Shown: piece after piece, positions 21,257 through 30,556 of the stretch
Numbering within the stretch: position 1 is the first letter of the stretch
Layout: each line of letters begins with the position of its first letter
From: a virus
Strand: one strand, 5' to 3'
Length of the DNA stretch: 40,298 nt
Virus record (IMG/VR): IMGVR_UViG_3300044911_000484
Span: 1 to 40,298 of that record
Position numbers and translations under genes: made by a program
The notes under the pieces: model-generated
The model's input: only the letters and a program-made list of their open reading frames with translations
Database searches by the model: none
Told to the model about the DNA's origin: nothing

Positions 21257-24106
21257 TCAGCTCCGGCGATTAGCGAGGTAAGCCCGACGAGCTTCTTGTA
21301 GGGCTGCGCGAACCCTTGCTGCCGGGATACTTGCCATGTTGCCTGCCTTGTCGTTGTCGTACATCCCTCTGCCGTTAGGTCCTTGTAACGCTGCCCACTC
21401 AAGTGCAATGTCTTCATGGGCTGCCCGCAAGTTGTTGTTCTGTCCTCTGATGTAAGAGGCCAACGCAGGACGCTTAGAACCCAAGATCAATGCCATGGCC
21501 ATCTTGTTTTGGTTCTCAGGGGTAAATGGCGCATTGGGAGATAGCCCAGCTTCACGACGGGCCCTGGCAAGTACTCCGGGAGTGAACTGATAAGCGCCTA
21601 CCGCAAATACACGCCCGCGGTTTTGCATGTTTTCAATGGCGCCAATCGACTGGCTGGTCAGGTTCCGCATAGGACCAGAGTCGCCTGTCCGTCCGCGGTT
21701 GACAGAGGTCCAGCCACCTTCGCCACTGCGGATGGTTGCCAGCAATCCGTTAAACCCTTTGCCAGAAAGATTGGCCACTTGCGCATCAAGCGTTCCTGCT
21801 GCCGCAGGTGGCGTGAACACAGTGTTCAGCATGTTTGAAGCAAACGACGCCAGTCGCGTCGTAGTCGCTGCAGTGGGGTTGATCATGGCAAGCCCACCAG
21901 TGCCACCAGCCGGAGGCGTGTAGCTGACTTTGACACCCTTCAGCGCATCCATGCGTGGCTCGTACTCAGCCGGGAACGGAGCACCTGGGTTCAAGTTGTT
22001 CCACTGCTTACGGAAAAACTCATCAGCCTTTTGGCCATACCCCGCATCACGGATGATCTGACGTGCCCACGGCGGCAACGTGTTCTTTGTGACCCACGCC
22101 TCCAGAGCCTCATCGTATTTGTTTTTTGGCATCACAATGCCATTATCAACAGCTTTGTTGAGTTGACCGGCAATACGCGAACGACCATTGCGACCCATTC
22201 CCAAAAAGCCGCCACGTTCGTTGTAGTATTGTTCAGGGTTGGGAATGGCTGGGCGCACTTGCAAGGGAGCCGCTCTTTTTCGTCTTGTTTCAAACTCTTG
22301 CACAACACTGTCTAAATACTGATTCTGTTCTTTGGTGATCTGTTCGTTGCTTTTGCCTGCGGCATAACCTTGGCGGCGTATTTCGTTTAGGTTGAATTGA
22401 ATGTTTGCTTTTTTGTTGTTTAACTTACTGGATTCTTCTTGGCTAATTCCCTGCCCAGTTACGGGTCCGGCTTGACCAAGGAAATCCGTTTCTTGTTTCA
22501 TGATGTCTTTAAGCCTGTTATCAATCGCGTTTTGGCTGGGACGGTTTAGTTGAGCGCGTTCGCGTTCAGCCCTGTCAATCTGGGCATTGATAAAAGCGGG
22601 ATCCACTTCTCCGCTTTGGGCCAGTTGATACAGCTGATCCAGTTTCTTTTGAGGATCGAGGGCAGATTGCATCAACGCATAGACCTGCCGTTGCAACACG
22701 CTTTCGCGGTACTCGACCACGCCTTTCTGCATGGCCGAAATATCTCGCTCCAGTTGGTTGCTGGCTTCCTGTCTTGCCACTGGATCCGCAATGCGAGTAA
22801 CTTCAAGCCTTGCTGCAGCTACATTCCTTTCCCGCGCTGGGCCAACCAGCTCAGGGTTGAGAATGTCAAACTTGGCTGAGATCTGAGGTCCGAGCTTTTC
22901 GCCGCGGAACCGGGAAAAGTCATCGGTCAAGCCTTTGGCGGACTTAATGCCTTCAAGTCCGCTTTTCAGCAGATTGAGTTGGCCAGTCAAGCCACCTTGA
23001 GAACCCAAGCGGTTGAGGAGGGTTTCGCCATTGGCGCCAGCAACAATCATTTCTTGCAGCCGGATTGCCCTGCTTACAGCCGCACTACCTTTTTCAGTAT
23101 TGATGCTGCCATCTGTTTGATACGACGCAGATTGGGCACCGCTTTCAAGACGACTGTTAACGGCTTGCACTACATCCCCGTACTCCTTGGGGCCAAGCAC
23201 CCGGCGTGCATCCAGCAACATGCCACTAATGCGTGCAGCCGCTTCAGCATCAGGCGTAGAAGAGTTGACTACGCTGGCTGTGTAGTCACCAACAACGGAA
23301 ATAAAGTACCGCTTCTTCCAATCAGCATTTTCATTCGTCTGCTGTGTAGTCAGCTCTCGATACAAAGCATTTATTTGGGGCAGTACCCTTGCCGCGGCTT
23401 CAGGATCAGACGGCAAGCGCACAAGTTTCATCATTGCCTGCTGCAACCGTGGGTCGCCTGGCTGCAGTATTTCTTTGGGCAATGCAGTTGGATTCCCATT
23501 GGCATCCGTGGCAACGCCAGGGATCTCTTGCATTGATCGCCAACGACCGGGTGCTGTCGTCAGATCATTCAATGCAACCTGTTCTTCCAGATAGCTTTGG
23601 GCGTAACGTGTTACTAATGGGTTCTTGGACTGCAGCAGCTGGTAGTCCGCTTGTGCTGTGGCGTCACCAGCCTGCGCTTTTTTAGCAATCGCATCCCGCA
23701 CTTCAGCAAATTGCTGGCCCGGATACTTGGCAGCCAACTGAATGGCAATGGCTTGGCCTTGCTTTTTGGCTTGTTCGCTTTGGGCTTTTTGAACCTCCAA
23801 AGCTGTTTTGCCAACCTGCTCCAGCGTGCTGCTAAAGCTGCCCAAGGACTTGGCCAAAGCCGCCAAGTCTTGGTTAGGTTGCGGCAGTTCTGGTGGTGCA
23901 AACAACCGGATGGGTCCACCCAGCGTCGGTGCCCCGGTCTGCTGAAATGTGTTGACCGGTGCTGCTGTTGGTTGCAGGGCAGGGGCATTGATGTCCCGTT
24001 GCGCTAAGGCGCCTTGGGTTGCCTCCATGGGTGCGCCACCCACGAGCCGTTGCGATGTCCCGCGGTCGGTAGTACCGACGTTCTGACCGGTGGAGATGCG
24101 TGCCAT
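21257..24106 (-). CDS. Internal virion protein, gp15-like, with C-terminal muramidase domain (949 aa)
   Basis: The first 750 residues are mainly helical (LAALAKSLGSFSSTLEQVGK then TALEVQKAQSEQAKKQGQAI), typical of the ejection-tube protein. From about residue 780 there is a lysozyme-like domain: GLLATIRSGEGGWTSVNRGR, SIGAIENMQNRGRVFAVGAY, QFTPGVLARARREAGL and NKMAMALILGSKRPAL, resembling GH104/transglycosylase-type phage muramidases; the Glu of SGEGGW is the likely catalytic acid. It would open the peptidoglycan for genome ejection. In T7 this activity sits in gp16. It ends 3 bp before the 1808-aa gene. Confidence 0.78.
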   Translation of the reverse strand: MARISTGQNVGTTDRGTSQRLVGGAPMEATQGALAQRDINAPALQPTAAPVNTFQQTGAPTLGGPIRLFAPPELPQPNQDLAALAKSLGSFSSTLEQVGKTALEVQKAQSEQAKKQGQAIAIQLAAKYPGQQFAEVRDAIAKKAQAGDATAQADYQLLQSKNPLVTRYAQSYLEEQVALNDLTTAPGRWRSMQEIPGVATDANGNPTALPKEILQPGDPRLQQAMMKLVRLPSDPEAAARVLPQINALYRELTTQQTNENADWKKRYFISVVGDYTASVVNSSTPDAEAAARISGMLLDARRVLGPKEYGDVVQAVNSRLESGAQSASYQTDGSINTEKGSAAVSRAIRLQEMIVAGANGETLLNRLGSQGGLTGQLNLLKSGLEGIKSAKGLTDDFSRFRGEKLGPQISAKFDILNPELVGPARERNVAAARLEVTRIADPVARQEASNQLERDISAMQKGVVEYRESVLQRQVYALMQSALDPQKKLDQLYQLAQSGEVDPAFINAQIDRAERERAQLNRPSQNAIDNRLKDIMKQETDFLGQAGPVTGQGISQEESSKLNNKKANIQFNLNEIRRQGYAAGKSNEQITKEQNQYLDSVVQEFETRRKRAAPLQVRPAIPNPEQYYNERGGFLGMGRNGRSRIAGQLNKAVDNGIVMPKNKYDEALEAWVTKNTLPPWARQIIRDAGYGQKADEFFRKQWNNLNPGAPFPAEYEPRMDALKGVKVSYTPPAGGTGGLAMINPTAATTTRLASFASNMLNTVFTPPAAAGTLDAQVANLSGKGFNGLLATIRSGEGGWTSVNRGRTGDSGPMRNLTSQSIGAIENMQNRGRVFAVGAYQFTPGVLARARREAGLSPNAPFTPENQNKMAMALILGSKRPALASYIRGQNNNLRAAHEDIALEWAALQGPNGRGMYDNDKAGNMASIPAARVRAALQEARRAYLANRRS

Positions 24107-24111
24107 GGGTA

Positions 24112-24783
24112 CTACGGCTTCATGTTCTTGTAATAGATGCCTTTGCTGACGGATTCCACCGCAGCACCAGCACCTTGGATGATGTACGGCAATGCGCTAG
24201 GAGCTGCCTGATAGATCGGCTCCACCGGGCTAAGAACCGGCTGAGGCATGTACGGTTGCTGGCTGGCAATACGACTGCCTCTGGTGGCCGCAGCCCCACG
24301 TTTCTGTTGCTGAATCTGCTGACCAGTGAACGCAAGGTTTTGACTGGTGGCAAAGTCAAATGCCGCTTGCTGTCGGTAGTAGTCAGCAATCAGGTTGTCG
24401 ATGGTGTTACCCACCCGACCACTGGCTACGACCTCACCCCTGGCTTGCAGACCTGCCTTGGCTGCCTCTTGTTGCTTCTGTGATGCAGCTGTTTGCTCTT
24501 GTTGTAACCGCAGGTTGAGCTGTGAGATCTCGTCTTGATACGCCTGATCAGCAAAAGCTCTGTTTTGCTGCATCACTAGGTCTTGCTGTTGCTTCTTGAT
24601 CTGCTCAAACCCTTGAGCAGCAGAAGCCGTCATCTGTTGATACTGAAAGTTTTGTTGTGCTACTGCGTTCTGATAAGCAGTGTTCTGTTGGGCTTGCTGG
24701 TACGACGCCACAGAGCCAGCAATGCCAAGGGCTCCGCTCAAAGCAGCTCCTGCTATCAGAAATCCACCTGTCGGATCACACAT
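24112..24783 (-). CDS. Internal virion protein, gp14-like (223 aa)
   Basis: An N-terminal hydrophobic segment GGFLIAGAALSGALGIAGSV is followed by a long Gln/Ala-rich helical region (QQAQQNTAYQNAVAQQNFQY, then EISQLNLRLQQEQTAASQKQ) and GRVGNTIDNLIADYYRQQ, the layout of T7 gp14 (196 aa), which forms the outer-membrane channel during ejection. The gene order gp12-gp13-gp14-gp15-gp16 supports the call. The ATG overlaps the previous gene by 8 bp. Confidence 0.8.
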   Translation of the reverse strand: MCDPTGGFLIAGAALSGALGIAGSVASYQQAQQNTAYQNAVAQQNFQYQQMTASAAQGFEQIKKQQQDLVMQQNRAFADQAYQDEISQLNLRLQQEQTAASQKQQEAAKAGLQARGEVVASGRVGNTIDNLIADYYRQQAAFDFATSQNLAFTGQQIQQQKRGAAATRGSRIASQQPYMPQPVLSPVEPIYQAAPSALPYIIQGAGAAVESVSKGIYYKNMKP

Positions 24784-25225
24784 GGCTCATCCTGCAAAAC
24801 TCAAAAAACGGGAGGCTTTCTGCTCCATAGTTTGGATGCTCTTGGATGAAGGTAAAGCCCATCCACTGCAACCAGCGGACATGGACCTTGTTACGGGCAT
24901 CCACTTGGTTAAACAGTACTGGGTACTGCCCATGAAGGCTCTCCAAGATCTCCTTGGACTTTCGCAGGAAGACCCGTCTGTCGTTGCCGTCATCCAGCAT
25001 CGCCTGTGAACCCAGCATCCAGATACGACCGGACATGTCGTCTTCTGGCACCACGCCCCACATGCCGATGACATTGCCGTGACGGCTGACCATGGTCATG
25101 CATGGCTTGCTGGCAAAGAAGCAATACAGCAATGCTTGTCGTGGGGTGTTGCCGGACTGTGCCTTGATCTCTGCAACGTCCTCTGGCCGCATGGTGTCGG
25201 CCACGATAGGGATGTCTTTGAGCAT
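24776..25225 (-). CDS. gp13-like protein with acetyltransferase-like fold (149 aa)
   Basis: The sequence PEDVAEIKAQSGNTPRQALL, RHGNVIGMWGVVPED, FLRKSKEILESLHGQYPVLF and VRWLQWMGFTFIQEHPNYGA fits the small phage family (DUF2833-like) to which T7 gp13 belongs, with the strand-helix order of GNAT N-acetyltransferases; catalysis is not established. The start at 25225 (MLKDIPIVADTM) is preferred over one inside gp12 because the domain begins here and T7 gp13 is 138 aa. No Shine-Dalgarno is evident. Confidence 0.72.
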   Translation of the reverse strand: MLKDIPIVADTMRPEDVAEIKAQSGNTPRQALLYCFFASKPCMTMVSRHGNVIGMWGVVPEDDMSGRIWMLGSQAMLDDGNDRRVFLRKSKEILESLHGQYPVLFNQVDARNKVHVRWLQWMGFTFIQEHPNYGAESLPFFEFCRMSHV

Positions 25226-25245
25226 GGAAGGTCGGGTGTAACCCG

Positions 25246-27885
25246 TCACAACCGACCTGCACGGGCTTGATACCACCCCTCCCACTCCGCTGACTGCACC
25301 CTGCACGGTAGAGGGCTGCTGCTGGCAATCTCCACCTTGGTGTCAATGTTTTGTGCCATGACTGGCGCACGGAACTTACCGGTCTCACTGGGCAGTCCAC
25401 CAATCAGGTATCCGTCACCAGGCGTAATGCCGTTGTACGGATAGGTGAAGGTGTCACGACCCCGTGGGGTGACCTTCAGCTCAAACGCACTGGTCTTGTC
25501 AAAGATCAGCATCCAGTTGCGTAACTGCAGCCTGGGACCGCCTACAACGGCCATGCCACCCCCTGGCGGCTGTTCCTTCAGGTACGGGGTGGAGAACTCG
25601 TACAGCATGTCGTACAGCTCTCCCACATAGAACTTGGCGCTGGTCAAGTCACCGCGGACTACCAGCGTGCCATTGCCTCCTGCACCACCGGTCAACGTCT
25701 GGCTGATCGGGTAGATCACCTGGCCGTGCTGCAAGGAGTTACCTGCGAAATACCGACCCACCACCACCATCGTGCTGCTGGCGCTGATCGGGTAGGGCAG
25801 GGTGATTGTGGACTGCACGTCTAGGCCAGCAGGGTTGGTCAATGCCACCGTGCAGCTGGCCTCTGTCACCTTGCGGTCCAGCAATACCTCAATGCTGGTG
25901 CCGCTATCGACTGTCTCTGGACGGAAGGCCACCCGCTCCAAGTACACCCCATCGCTGTACTCCATCAGCAAGTACAGGTCACTGTCCAGCATGTCGGCAC
26001 CGACGATGGTCTTGGTGCCTTTCACCTCCCAGTACGACCACGACGACTGCAGCTTCTGGTCGTTTTCAAAGAAGAACTTGTACAAGTACACCCGCTTGGG
26101 TTGGTCCTTGCTGATGGCAACGATGGCCTCTTCCGACACCGTGGCCACCAAGTTGCTGAGATTGGTCGGGACAAACCGTGGCACTGAAGCCGTCACCTCT
26201 TCCGACAACGGCACAGGACCGCTGGCATCCGGCAAGAAAAACTCCCGCAACCCGCTGTAATCCCCCTTGGGAATGGCGAAATAGATGGTGCGACCTACGC
26301 CTACTGGATCCACCGTGTCCAACATCTCAAACGACGTGATCGGTGTCACCGTCGCTGTCTTGGGCGTCAATGCTGCAGCAAGGCTGGTCCCTGCATCCAA
26401 CCGAAACTGACCGTGACGACTAAATAGCAGCAGCGTGCTGGCAAAGGCCAAGCTGCTCACCAAGAAGTTGATCTGCCGACCACCAGTGGACAGGTCAATC
26501 GGATCTGAATCCACGATGGTTTGCACCGTCTCCGGCCAGAACCGGTCATACGCATCCGCTGCTGACAAGATCACGTTCTCATCAGCCAGCAGCACCAACC
26601 TGTTGCGGAACAGGTTGACGTTTTGAATCTTGCTGCCAACAAAGCTGGGGTTGGGTGCAGTGGTGGCGTCACCTGCCACTCGTGCAGACCAATCAAACTT
26701 TTTGAACGTAAACGTACCGTTGGTTTCCCGCACCAAAATGTGCGGCATGGTCGTGGCATCAAACTGATACGTGATGTTGGGAGCTACGGTTTCTCGCCAC
26801 ACACCATGGCCAAAACCACTGCCAGCACTGGCTTCAAACTTGACGTAATAGTCGTCAAATTGGGTTGAGACAGTTCCTTGGACCTTGACGGTGAAGCCAT
26901 GTTCTGCCTTGGTCGGCAGGTCTGAAATGCTGTCAACAGTGCCTTTGATGGGTTGTATGGCCCCGCCTGTGCCGGTGTCCGTTGCATCCAACGTGTAGTC
27001 AGTGCCGTTGTCTTTGGTGATCCTGACGATGTAATCCGTGTTGGTTACGGTCCAGCCAGAACCCAAAGCTGCGTCCAATGCGGTTGCTAGTTTGTTTGCA
27101 ATCTCAACAGACGACGGTTGATAGTTGGGCTCAAACACAACATTGCAGTTGCCGCTTGTCGTGTTGGAGTTAGGCGCCGTGTACGTGAATGTGTTAGTGG
27201 CAGTCACCGTAATGCTGTAAGTGCCAGCAACGGCATTGCCGCTGGTAAAGCTGATGTCGATCTCATCGCCAGTAGACAGGCCGTGATCGGCCACGGTCAC
27301 AGTCACGGTGGTTGAACTTTGGCTGTAGCTAGCAGACAGCCTTTTGCCGCCTGCAGGCAGCGTTGTGTACGACGACGTGGTGCTATTGACTGTGATGCTG
27401 TACGTGTTGTTGTACTCAGCAGACTTCACAAACACCATGGACTTGGTGCCCCAGTTCGGTGATGTGCTGGCCGACATCGCCACCGTCTTCTCACGGTTGA
27501 CGATGAAGGTGTAGTCCGCCACCGATGCCACACGGAAGGTGGAGCTGGGTTCACCCGTGATGTCCAGATACGATGTGCCGTCTGGTGTGGCAACAGTCTT
27601 TACCGACCCATCCAAGCCAAACACCTTGATGGCGTTGTCTTGAATCACCACCAGGTAACGGATGGTTCCATCCCGATCCACGATGGTCGTGAACGGACGA
27701 CCAGTGCCAGCACTGCCGCTGAACAGCTTGCCGATGTGATAGCAGGGTGGACGCTTCTTCAGCCCTTCCACCGGGCTAGGCATACAGTTGACGACCGTCT
27801 CAGCCTGTGATGCAAGCCGCAGGGCAGGCGGCTGCTGACTGACCCCATTGATCAGGTTGGGGATAGAGCTGCTGACAAGTGGCAT
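25246..27885 (-). CDS. Tail tubular protein B, gp12-like (879 aa)
   Basis: The start MPLVSSSIPNLINGVSQQPP followed by ALRLASQAETVVNCMPSPVE and GLKKRPP is the highly recognisable N-terminus of the tail nozzle protein of T7-like phages. It forms the distal tail tube that carries the fibres. Compared with T7 gp12 (794 aa) it is longer; residues about 180-245 (VTVTVADHGLSTGDEIDISF then TATNTFTYTAPNS) look like an inserted beta-sandwich domain. It is preceded by gp11 at 3 bp. Confidence 0.92.
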   Translation of the reverse strand: MPLVSSSIPNLINGVSQQPPALRLASQAETVVNCMPSPVEGLKKRPPCYHIGKLFSGSAGTGRPFTTIVDRDGTIRYLVVIQDNAIKVFGLDGSVKTVATPDGTSYLDITGEPSSTFRVASVADYTFIVNREKTVAMSASTSPNWGTKSMVFVKSAEYNNTYSITVNSTTSSYTTLPAGGKRLSASYSQSSTTVTVTVADHGLSTGDEIDISFTSGNAVAGTYSITVTATNTFTYTAPNSNTTSGNCNVVFEPNYQPSSVEIANKLATALDAALGSGWTVTNTDYIVRITKDNGTDYTLDATDTGTGGAIQPIKGTVDSISDLPTKAEHGFTVKVQGTVSTQFDDYYVKFEASAGSGFGHGVWRETVAPNITYQFDATTMPHILVRETNGTFTFKKFDWSARVAGDATTAPNPSFVGSKIQNVNLFRNRLVLLADENVILSAADAYDRFWPETVQTIVDSDPIDLSTGGRQINFLVSSLAFASTLLLFSRHGQFRLDAGTSLAAALTPKTATVTPITSFEMLDTVDPVGVGRTIYFAIPKGDYSGLREFFLPDASGPVPLSEEVTASVPRFVPTNLSNLVATVSEEAIVAISKDQPKRVYLYKFFFENDQKLQSSWSYWEVKGTKTIVGADMLDSDLYLLMEYSDGVYLERVAFRPETVDSGTSIEVLLDRKVTEASCTVALTNPAGLDVQSTITLPYPISASSTMVVVGRYFAGNSLQHGQVIYPISQTLTGGAGGNGTLVVRGDLTSAKFYVGELYDMLYEFSTPYLKEQPPGGGMAVVGGPRLQLRNWMLIFDKTSAFELKVTPRGRDTFTYPYNGITPGDGYLIGGLPSETGKFRAPVMAQNIDTKVEIASSSPLPCRVQSAEWEGWYQARAGRL

Positions 27886-27888
27886 GAC

Positions 27889-28494
27889 TCAACGACGCAG
27901 GGCCTGTGACGGCATAAAGGTCATCAAAGCGCCTGTGTGATTCGGGTTGCCACGCAGGTAGTTATGCGGGCTGGCCGTCATCTCCTGCTCCATGAACGCA
28001 GCACGGGCCTCGGCCTCAGCCGTCAAGTTGATTCTGGTCAGGTCACCGCTACCGACAATGGCTTCCTGCAGGTGCCGCCCTGCTTTGATGCTGATGTATG
28101 CCCGTGCGTACTCGGGCAGCTCCTCCCAATCCAACAGGTACACCACATCGGCATACAGGTCCTTGGTAAAGGAATACGTGTTGTTCCTGCGGTCATACAG
28201 CTTGTCCCCCCGCTGCACGACGTCCAGATCCGTGTAGTTATACGGGTCCACCACCACCTTGCTGACTGTGGTGCCCACCGGGATCTGGTTGCTGTTGTCC
28301 CGTTGAAGCAGCTTGTAGTAATCCGTGTTGAACGACCAGCCCTCGGACTGCACCCTGCGGCTGACGTCGTTGATCATGTCCTGGGCCTGCTGTGCCAAAC
28401 CAAATTGGCCATTGAGGCTATTGACCGGAGCCTCCCCGAGCATCTGCAGCACTCGGTTGACGGCTTCTAAAAACGAGGTGCGAGCTAGCGCCAT
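27889..28494 (-). CDS. Tail tubular protein A, gp11-like (201 aa)
   Basis: The N-terminus MALARTSFLEAVNRVLQMLG EAPVN and the downstream VSRRVQSEGWSFNTDYYKL and DLYADVVYLLDWEELPEYAR are characteristic of gp11, the adaptor (gatekeeper) joining the portal to the tail nozzle. Length matches T7 gp11 (196 aa). It follows the capsid gene after a terminator, as in T7. Confidence 0.9.
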   Translation of the reverse strand: MALARTSFLEAVNRVLQMLGEAPVNSLNGQFGLAQQAQDMINDVSRRVQSEGWSFNTDYYKLLQRDNSNQIPVGTTVSKVVVDPYNYTDLDVVQRGDKLYDRRNNTYSFTKDLYADVVYLLDWEELPEYARAYISIKAGRHLQEAIVGSGDLTRINLTAEAEARAAFMEQEMTASPHNYLRGNPNHTGALMTFMPSQALRR

Positions 28495-28506
28495 GACATG
28501 ACCTCA

Positions 28507-28536
28507 AAAGAAAAAAGGGGGGGCCTGAGTCCCCCC
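28507..28536 (-). terminator. Rho-independent terminator after the capsid gene
   Basis: On the minus strand six G residues (from 28536), ACTCAGG and seven C residues form a strong GC hairpin followed at once by TTTTTTCTTTT (28516-28506). It begins 12 bp after the capsid stop codon and is placed like T7 T-phi downstream of gene 10. Partial read-through would set the capsid-to-tail ratio. Confidence 0.9.
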
Positions 28537-28547
28537 ATGTTGAACGG

Positions 28548-29531
28548 TCAGCTGGTTGCCGTATAGATCTCAACAGCGCAGTCAGGACGCAGGATGTTGG
28601 TACCAAGCGCCATGGAAGCCACCATGAAGGTGCCTTGCCACAGAGCGTGGACGTCAGATCCGGTCATCTCAGTGCGCAGATCCATCAGCTTCACCGTGCC
28701 AACAGCAGACGGATTCCAGACCAGAGCCACGGAATCAGTGAAGTTGGCGGTGTAGTCGTTCTGCTCACCGGTGGTCGTGGTCCGGTTGGTAGTGGGCAGA
28801 TGGTTCGACTTGATGATGGTGATACCAGCCACCTTCAGCACGGTGCCGTCTGCGTAAGCACCAGCACCACCCCAGTCACGGTTGATGACGTCGGTGGTTT
28901 GAACGAGCTTGTAGTACTCAGCCGGAGCCAACACGCAGTAGCGGTCGTTCTCGGGCAGGTTGTTCTCGTCCATCTTCTGCGCTGCAGAGAACAGCGCAGT
29001 GGCCAGCTGGGCACCAGTGATCGCGGTCTTAGAGGCAGCCACGATCTTGATGCGGGTACCGCCGGGCAGGTCGGTGTTGAAGTGGGTCGCAGTACGAGCG
29101 GCCTTGGCGATCATGGCAGCCACGTTCTTGTCAAACGTGTAGGCCAGAGCATTGCCCATCTCAGTGGTGTACTGAGAGCGGACGTCGTAGTGGTTCTTGG
29201 CTTCATCAATGTCAGCGATGAAAGCCTGCGACACCAGCTTGTCGTCGATCTTGATGACGGCCTCAGCGTGCTTCACTTGGTTCCCGATCAGCATGTTGCC
29301 GGGAGTGTGATAAGAAGCTGAGTTCAGACCAATGATCGGGAAGCTGGCGCTCTTGCCGTTGGCAATCGTGCGGACCTTATGAAGGGCCTCAAACACGGTG
29401 GCTTTACGGAAGGCAGTCAGCACTTCACCGCCATAGATCTGCAGGAACATGGCGTTGTCGCCACTCCAGCTGCCTCCGCCTGCGTTGTTAACCAGGCCAA
29501 GGCGTGATGCGTCGAAATTAGGGGCAGCCAT
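28548..29531 (-). CDS. Major capsid protein, gp10-like (327 aa)
   Basis: The sequence AMFLQIYGGEVLTAFRKATV, FEALHKVRTIANGKSASFPI and GLNSASYHTPGNMLIG is typical of T7-group HK97-fold capsid proteins. Later blocks FDKNVAAMIAKAART, ENDRYCVLAPAEYYKLVQTT and NRDWGGAGAYADGTVLKVAG agree. Length is close to T7 gp10A (345 aa). The start has AGGAG 7 bases upstream. There is no sign of a frameshifted 10B extension: a strong terminator follows directly. Confidence 0.95.
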   Translation of the reverse strand: MAAPNFDASRLGLVNNAGGGSWSGDNAMFLQIYGGEVLTAFRKATVFEALHKVRTIANGKSASFPIIGLNSASYHTPGNMLIGNQVKHAEAVIKIDDKLVSQAFIADIDEAKNHYDVRSQYTTEMGNALAYTFDKNVAAMIAKAARTATHFNTDLPGGTRIKIVAASKTAITGAQLATALFSAAQKMDENNLPENDRYCVLAPAEYYKLVQTTDVINRDWGGAGAYADGTVLKVAGITIIKSNHLPTTNRTTTTGEQNDYTANFTDSVALVWNPSAVGTVKLMDLRTEMTGSDVHALWQGTFMVASMALGTNILRPDCAVEIYTATS

Positions 29532-29662
29532 TGCTGTACTCCTAGAGAAGTTGGGTTGTTACCCCGACCTCGCCTCCTTCCACTGGGGGTGTCCTCCGCA
29601 GAGGGCCGTCGCTTCCGTGAGAAGGTCTAGGTGTTTGCACTATAAGTATCTGGCAAGGCAAT
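29532..29662 (-). promoter_or_regulatory. Capsid gene leader with candidate promoter
   Basis: Between the terminator and the capsid ATG there are about 130 bp. Reading the minus strand, TTGCCAGATACTTATAGTGC occurs directly after the terminator; its TATAGT (29644-29639) could be a -10 element or a T7-type TATAG initiation core. Without other copies I cannot decide whether host or phage polymerase uses it. A small palindrome CCTCTGCGGAGG further down could be an RNA-processing site. Confidence 0.5.
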
Positions 29663-29688
29663 AAAAAAGCCCCCGACTTGGGGGCTTT
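29663..29688 (-). terminator. Rho-independent terminator after the scaffold gene
   Basis: An 8-bp stem AAGCCCCC/GGGGGCTT with a 5-base loop is followed on the minus strand by TTTTTTATT. It starts 24 bp after the scaffold stop and separates the portal/scaffold unit from the capsid unit. The symmetrical A and T flanks could let it act in both directions. Confidence 0.88.
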
Positions 29689-29711
29689 GGGATTCTCCCA
29701 CGACCAGCAAT

Positions 29712-30545
29712 CTAGAAAATGCTGGACCGACTGAGCTTGTCTTCAACCTTTTTCCGGTATGCCGGATCTTGTGCATACCGTGGATCCTTCATGGCTTCAA
29801 CCAACTGAGCAGTCGATTCAAACTTGTCAGTGCTGCCTTTGGCTGCACGACCACCAATCAGTTTGGGTTCACGACCGACAGCACGGGAGTACCGGCTATA
29901 CAGACCCGTGATGGCCAGCCTGGTGGATGACAGGTTACCGCTGTTGATGATCTGGTTGAAACCATCAACCTCCTCTTCACTGAGGTTTTGCGCAGCCCAC
30001 TCCAGCATTTCGCCGTAAGCCTTTTCACCACCAAACTCCTGCTTGATGGAGTACACCTCCTTGGCAGTCAGGGCATTGTCCTGTGCTGCCTTGTATTGCA
30101 AACCAGAGAGGTACGCATCCACCATGTCCTTGGTGAATCCGGCCTCTTCCAGTTGCGTGTAGTCATCCGACGTCAGCTCACCCGTCTGCTGCCAACGGGT
30201 GTTCATGTCGCCAAAGTCAATGCCCGCCTCTTCAAGGCGAGAGCCTATGAACTCGCCATAGATCTCCTTGGCATCACCCGCCGGTTGTTCCGGTTCTTCA
30301 TCGGCTGCCTCCTCCTCTTGCTGATCGTCGTCATCAGCAGGTGCTGCAACCGCTTCTTGTGGCCGTTGTCCGAGCTTGGACTGCAGCTCTTTGTATGCCT
30401 TCTCAAGCTCTTCGACTGACTTGTACTTACCAGCCAGAAGCTGTTGGTCCCCTTCCGTTTCACCGGATAAGGCCTTCAGCATCTCCTGGTTTTCTTCGGA
30501 TAGAGCAGGAGTTTCAGGCGTTTGAAAAGTGACAGGCTCTGGCAT
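29712..30545 (-). CDS. Scaffolding protein, gp9-like (277 aa)
   Basis: Highly acidic and helical, with an early block KYKSVEELEKAYKELQSKLG typical of T7-like scaffolds, an acidic middle (DDDDQQEEEAADEEPEQPAG), and a C-terminal region EFGGEKAYGEMLEWAAQNLS, FNQIINSGNLSSTRLAITGL. It directs capsid assembly and leaves before maturation. T7 gp9 is 307 aa. It lies between the portal and capsid genes, as in T7. Confidence 0.9.
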   Translation of the reverse strand: MPEPVTFQTPETPALSEENQEMLKALSGETEGDQQLLAGKYKSVEELEKAYKELQSKLGQRPQEAVAAPADDDDQQEEEAADEEPEQPAGDAKEIYGEFIGSRLEEAGIDFGDMNTRWQQTGELTSDDYTQLEEAGFTKDMVDAYLSGLQYKAAQDNALTAKEVYSIKQEFGGEKAYGEMLEWAAQNLSEEEVDGFNQIINSGNLSSTRLAITGLYSRYSRAVGREPKLIGGRAAKGSTDKFESTAQLVEAMKDPRYAQDPAYRKKVEDKLSRSSIF

Positions 30546-30556
30546 GGGTTAGGAAA

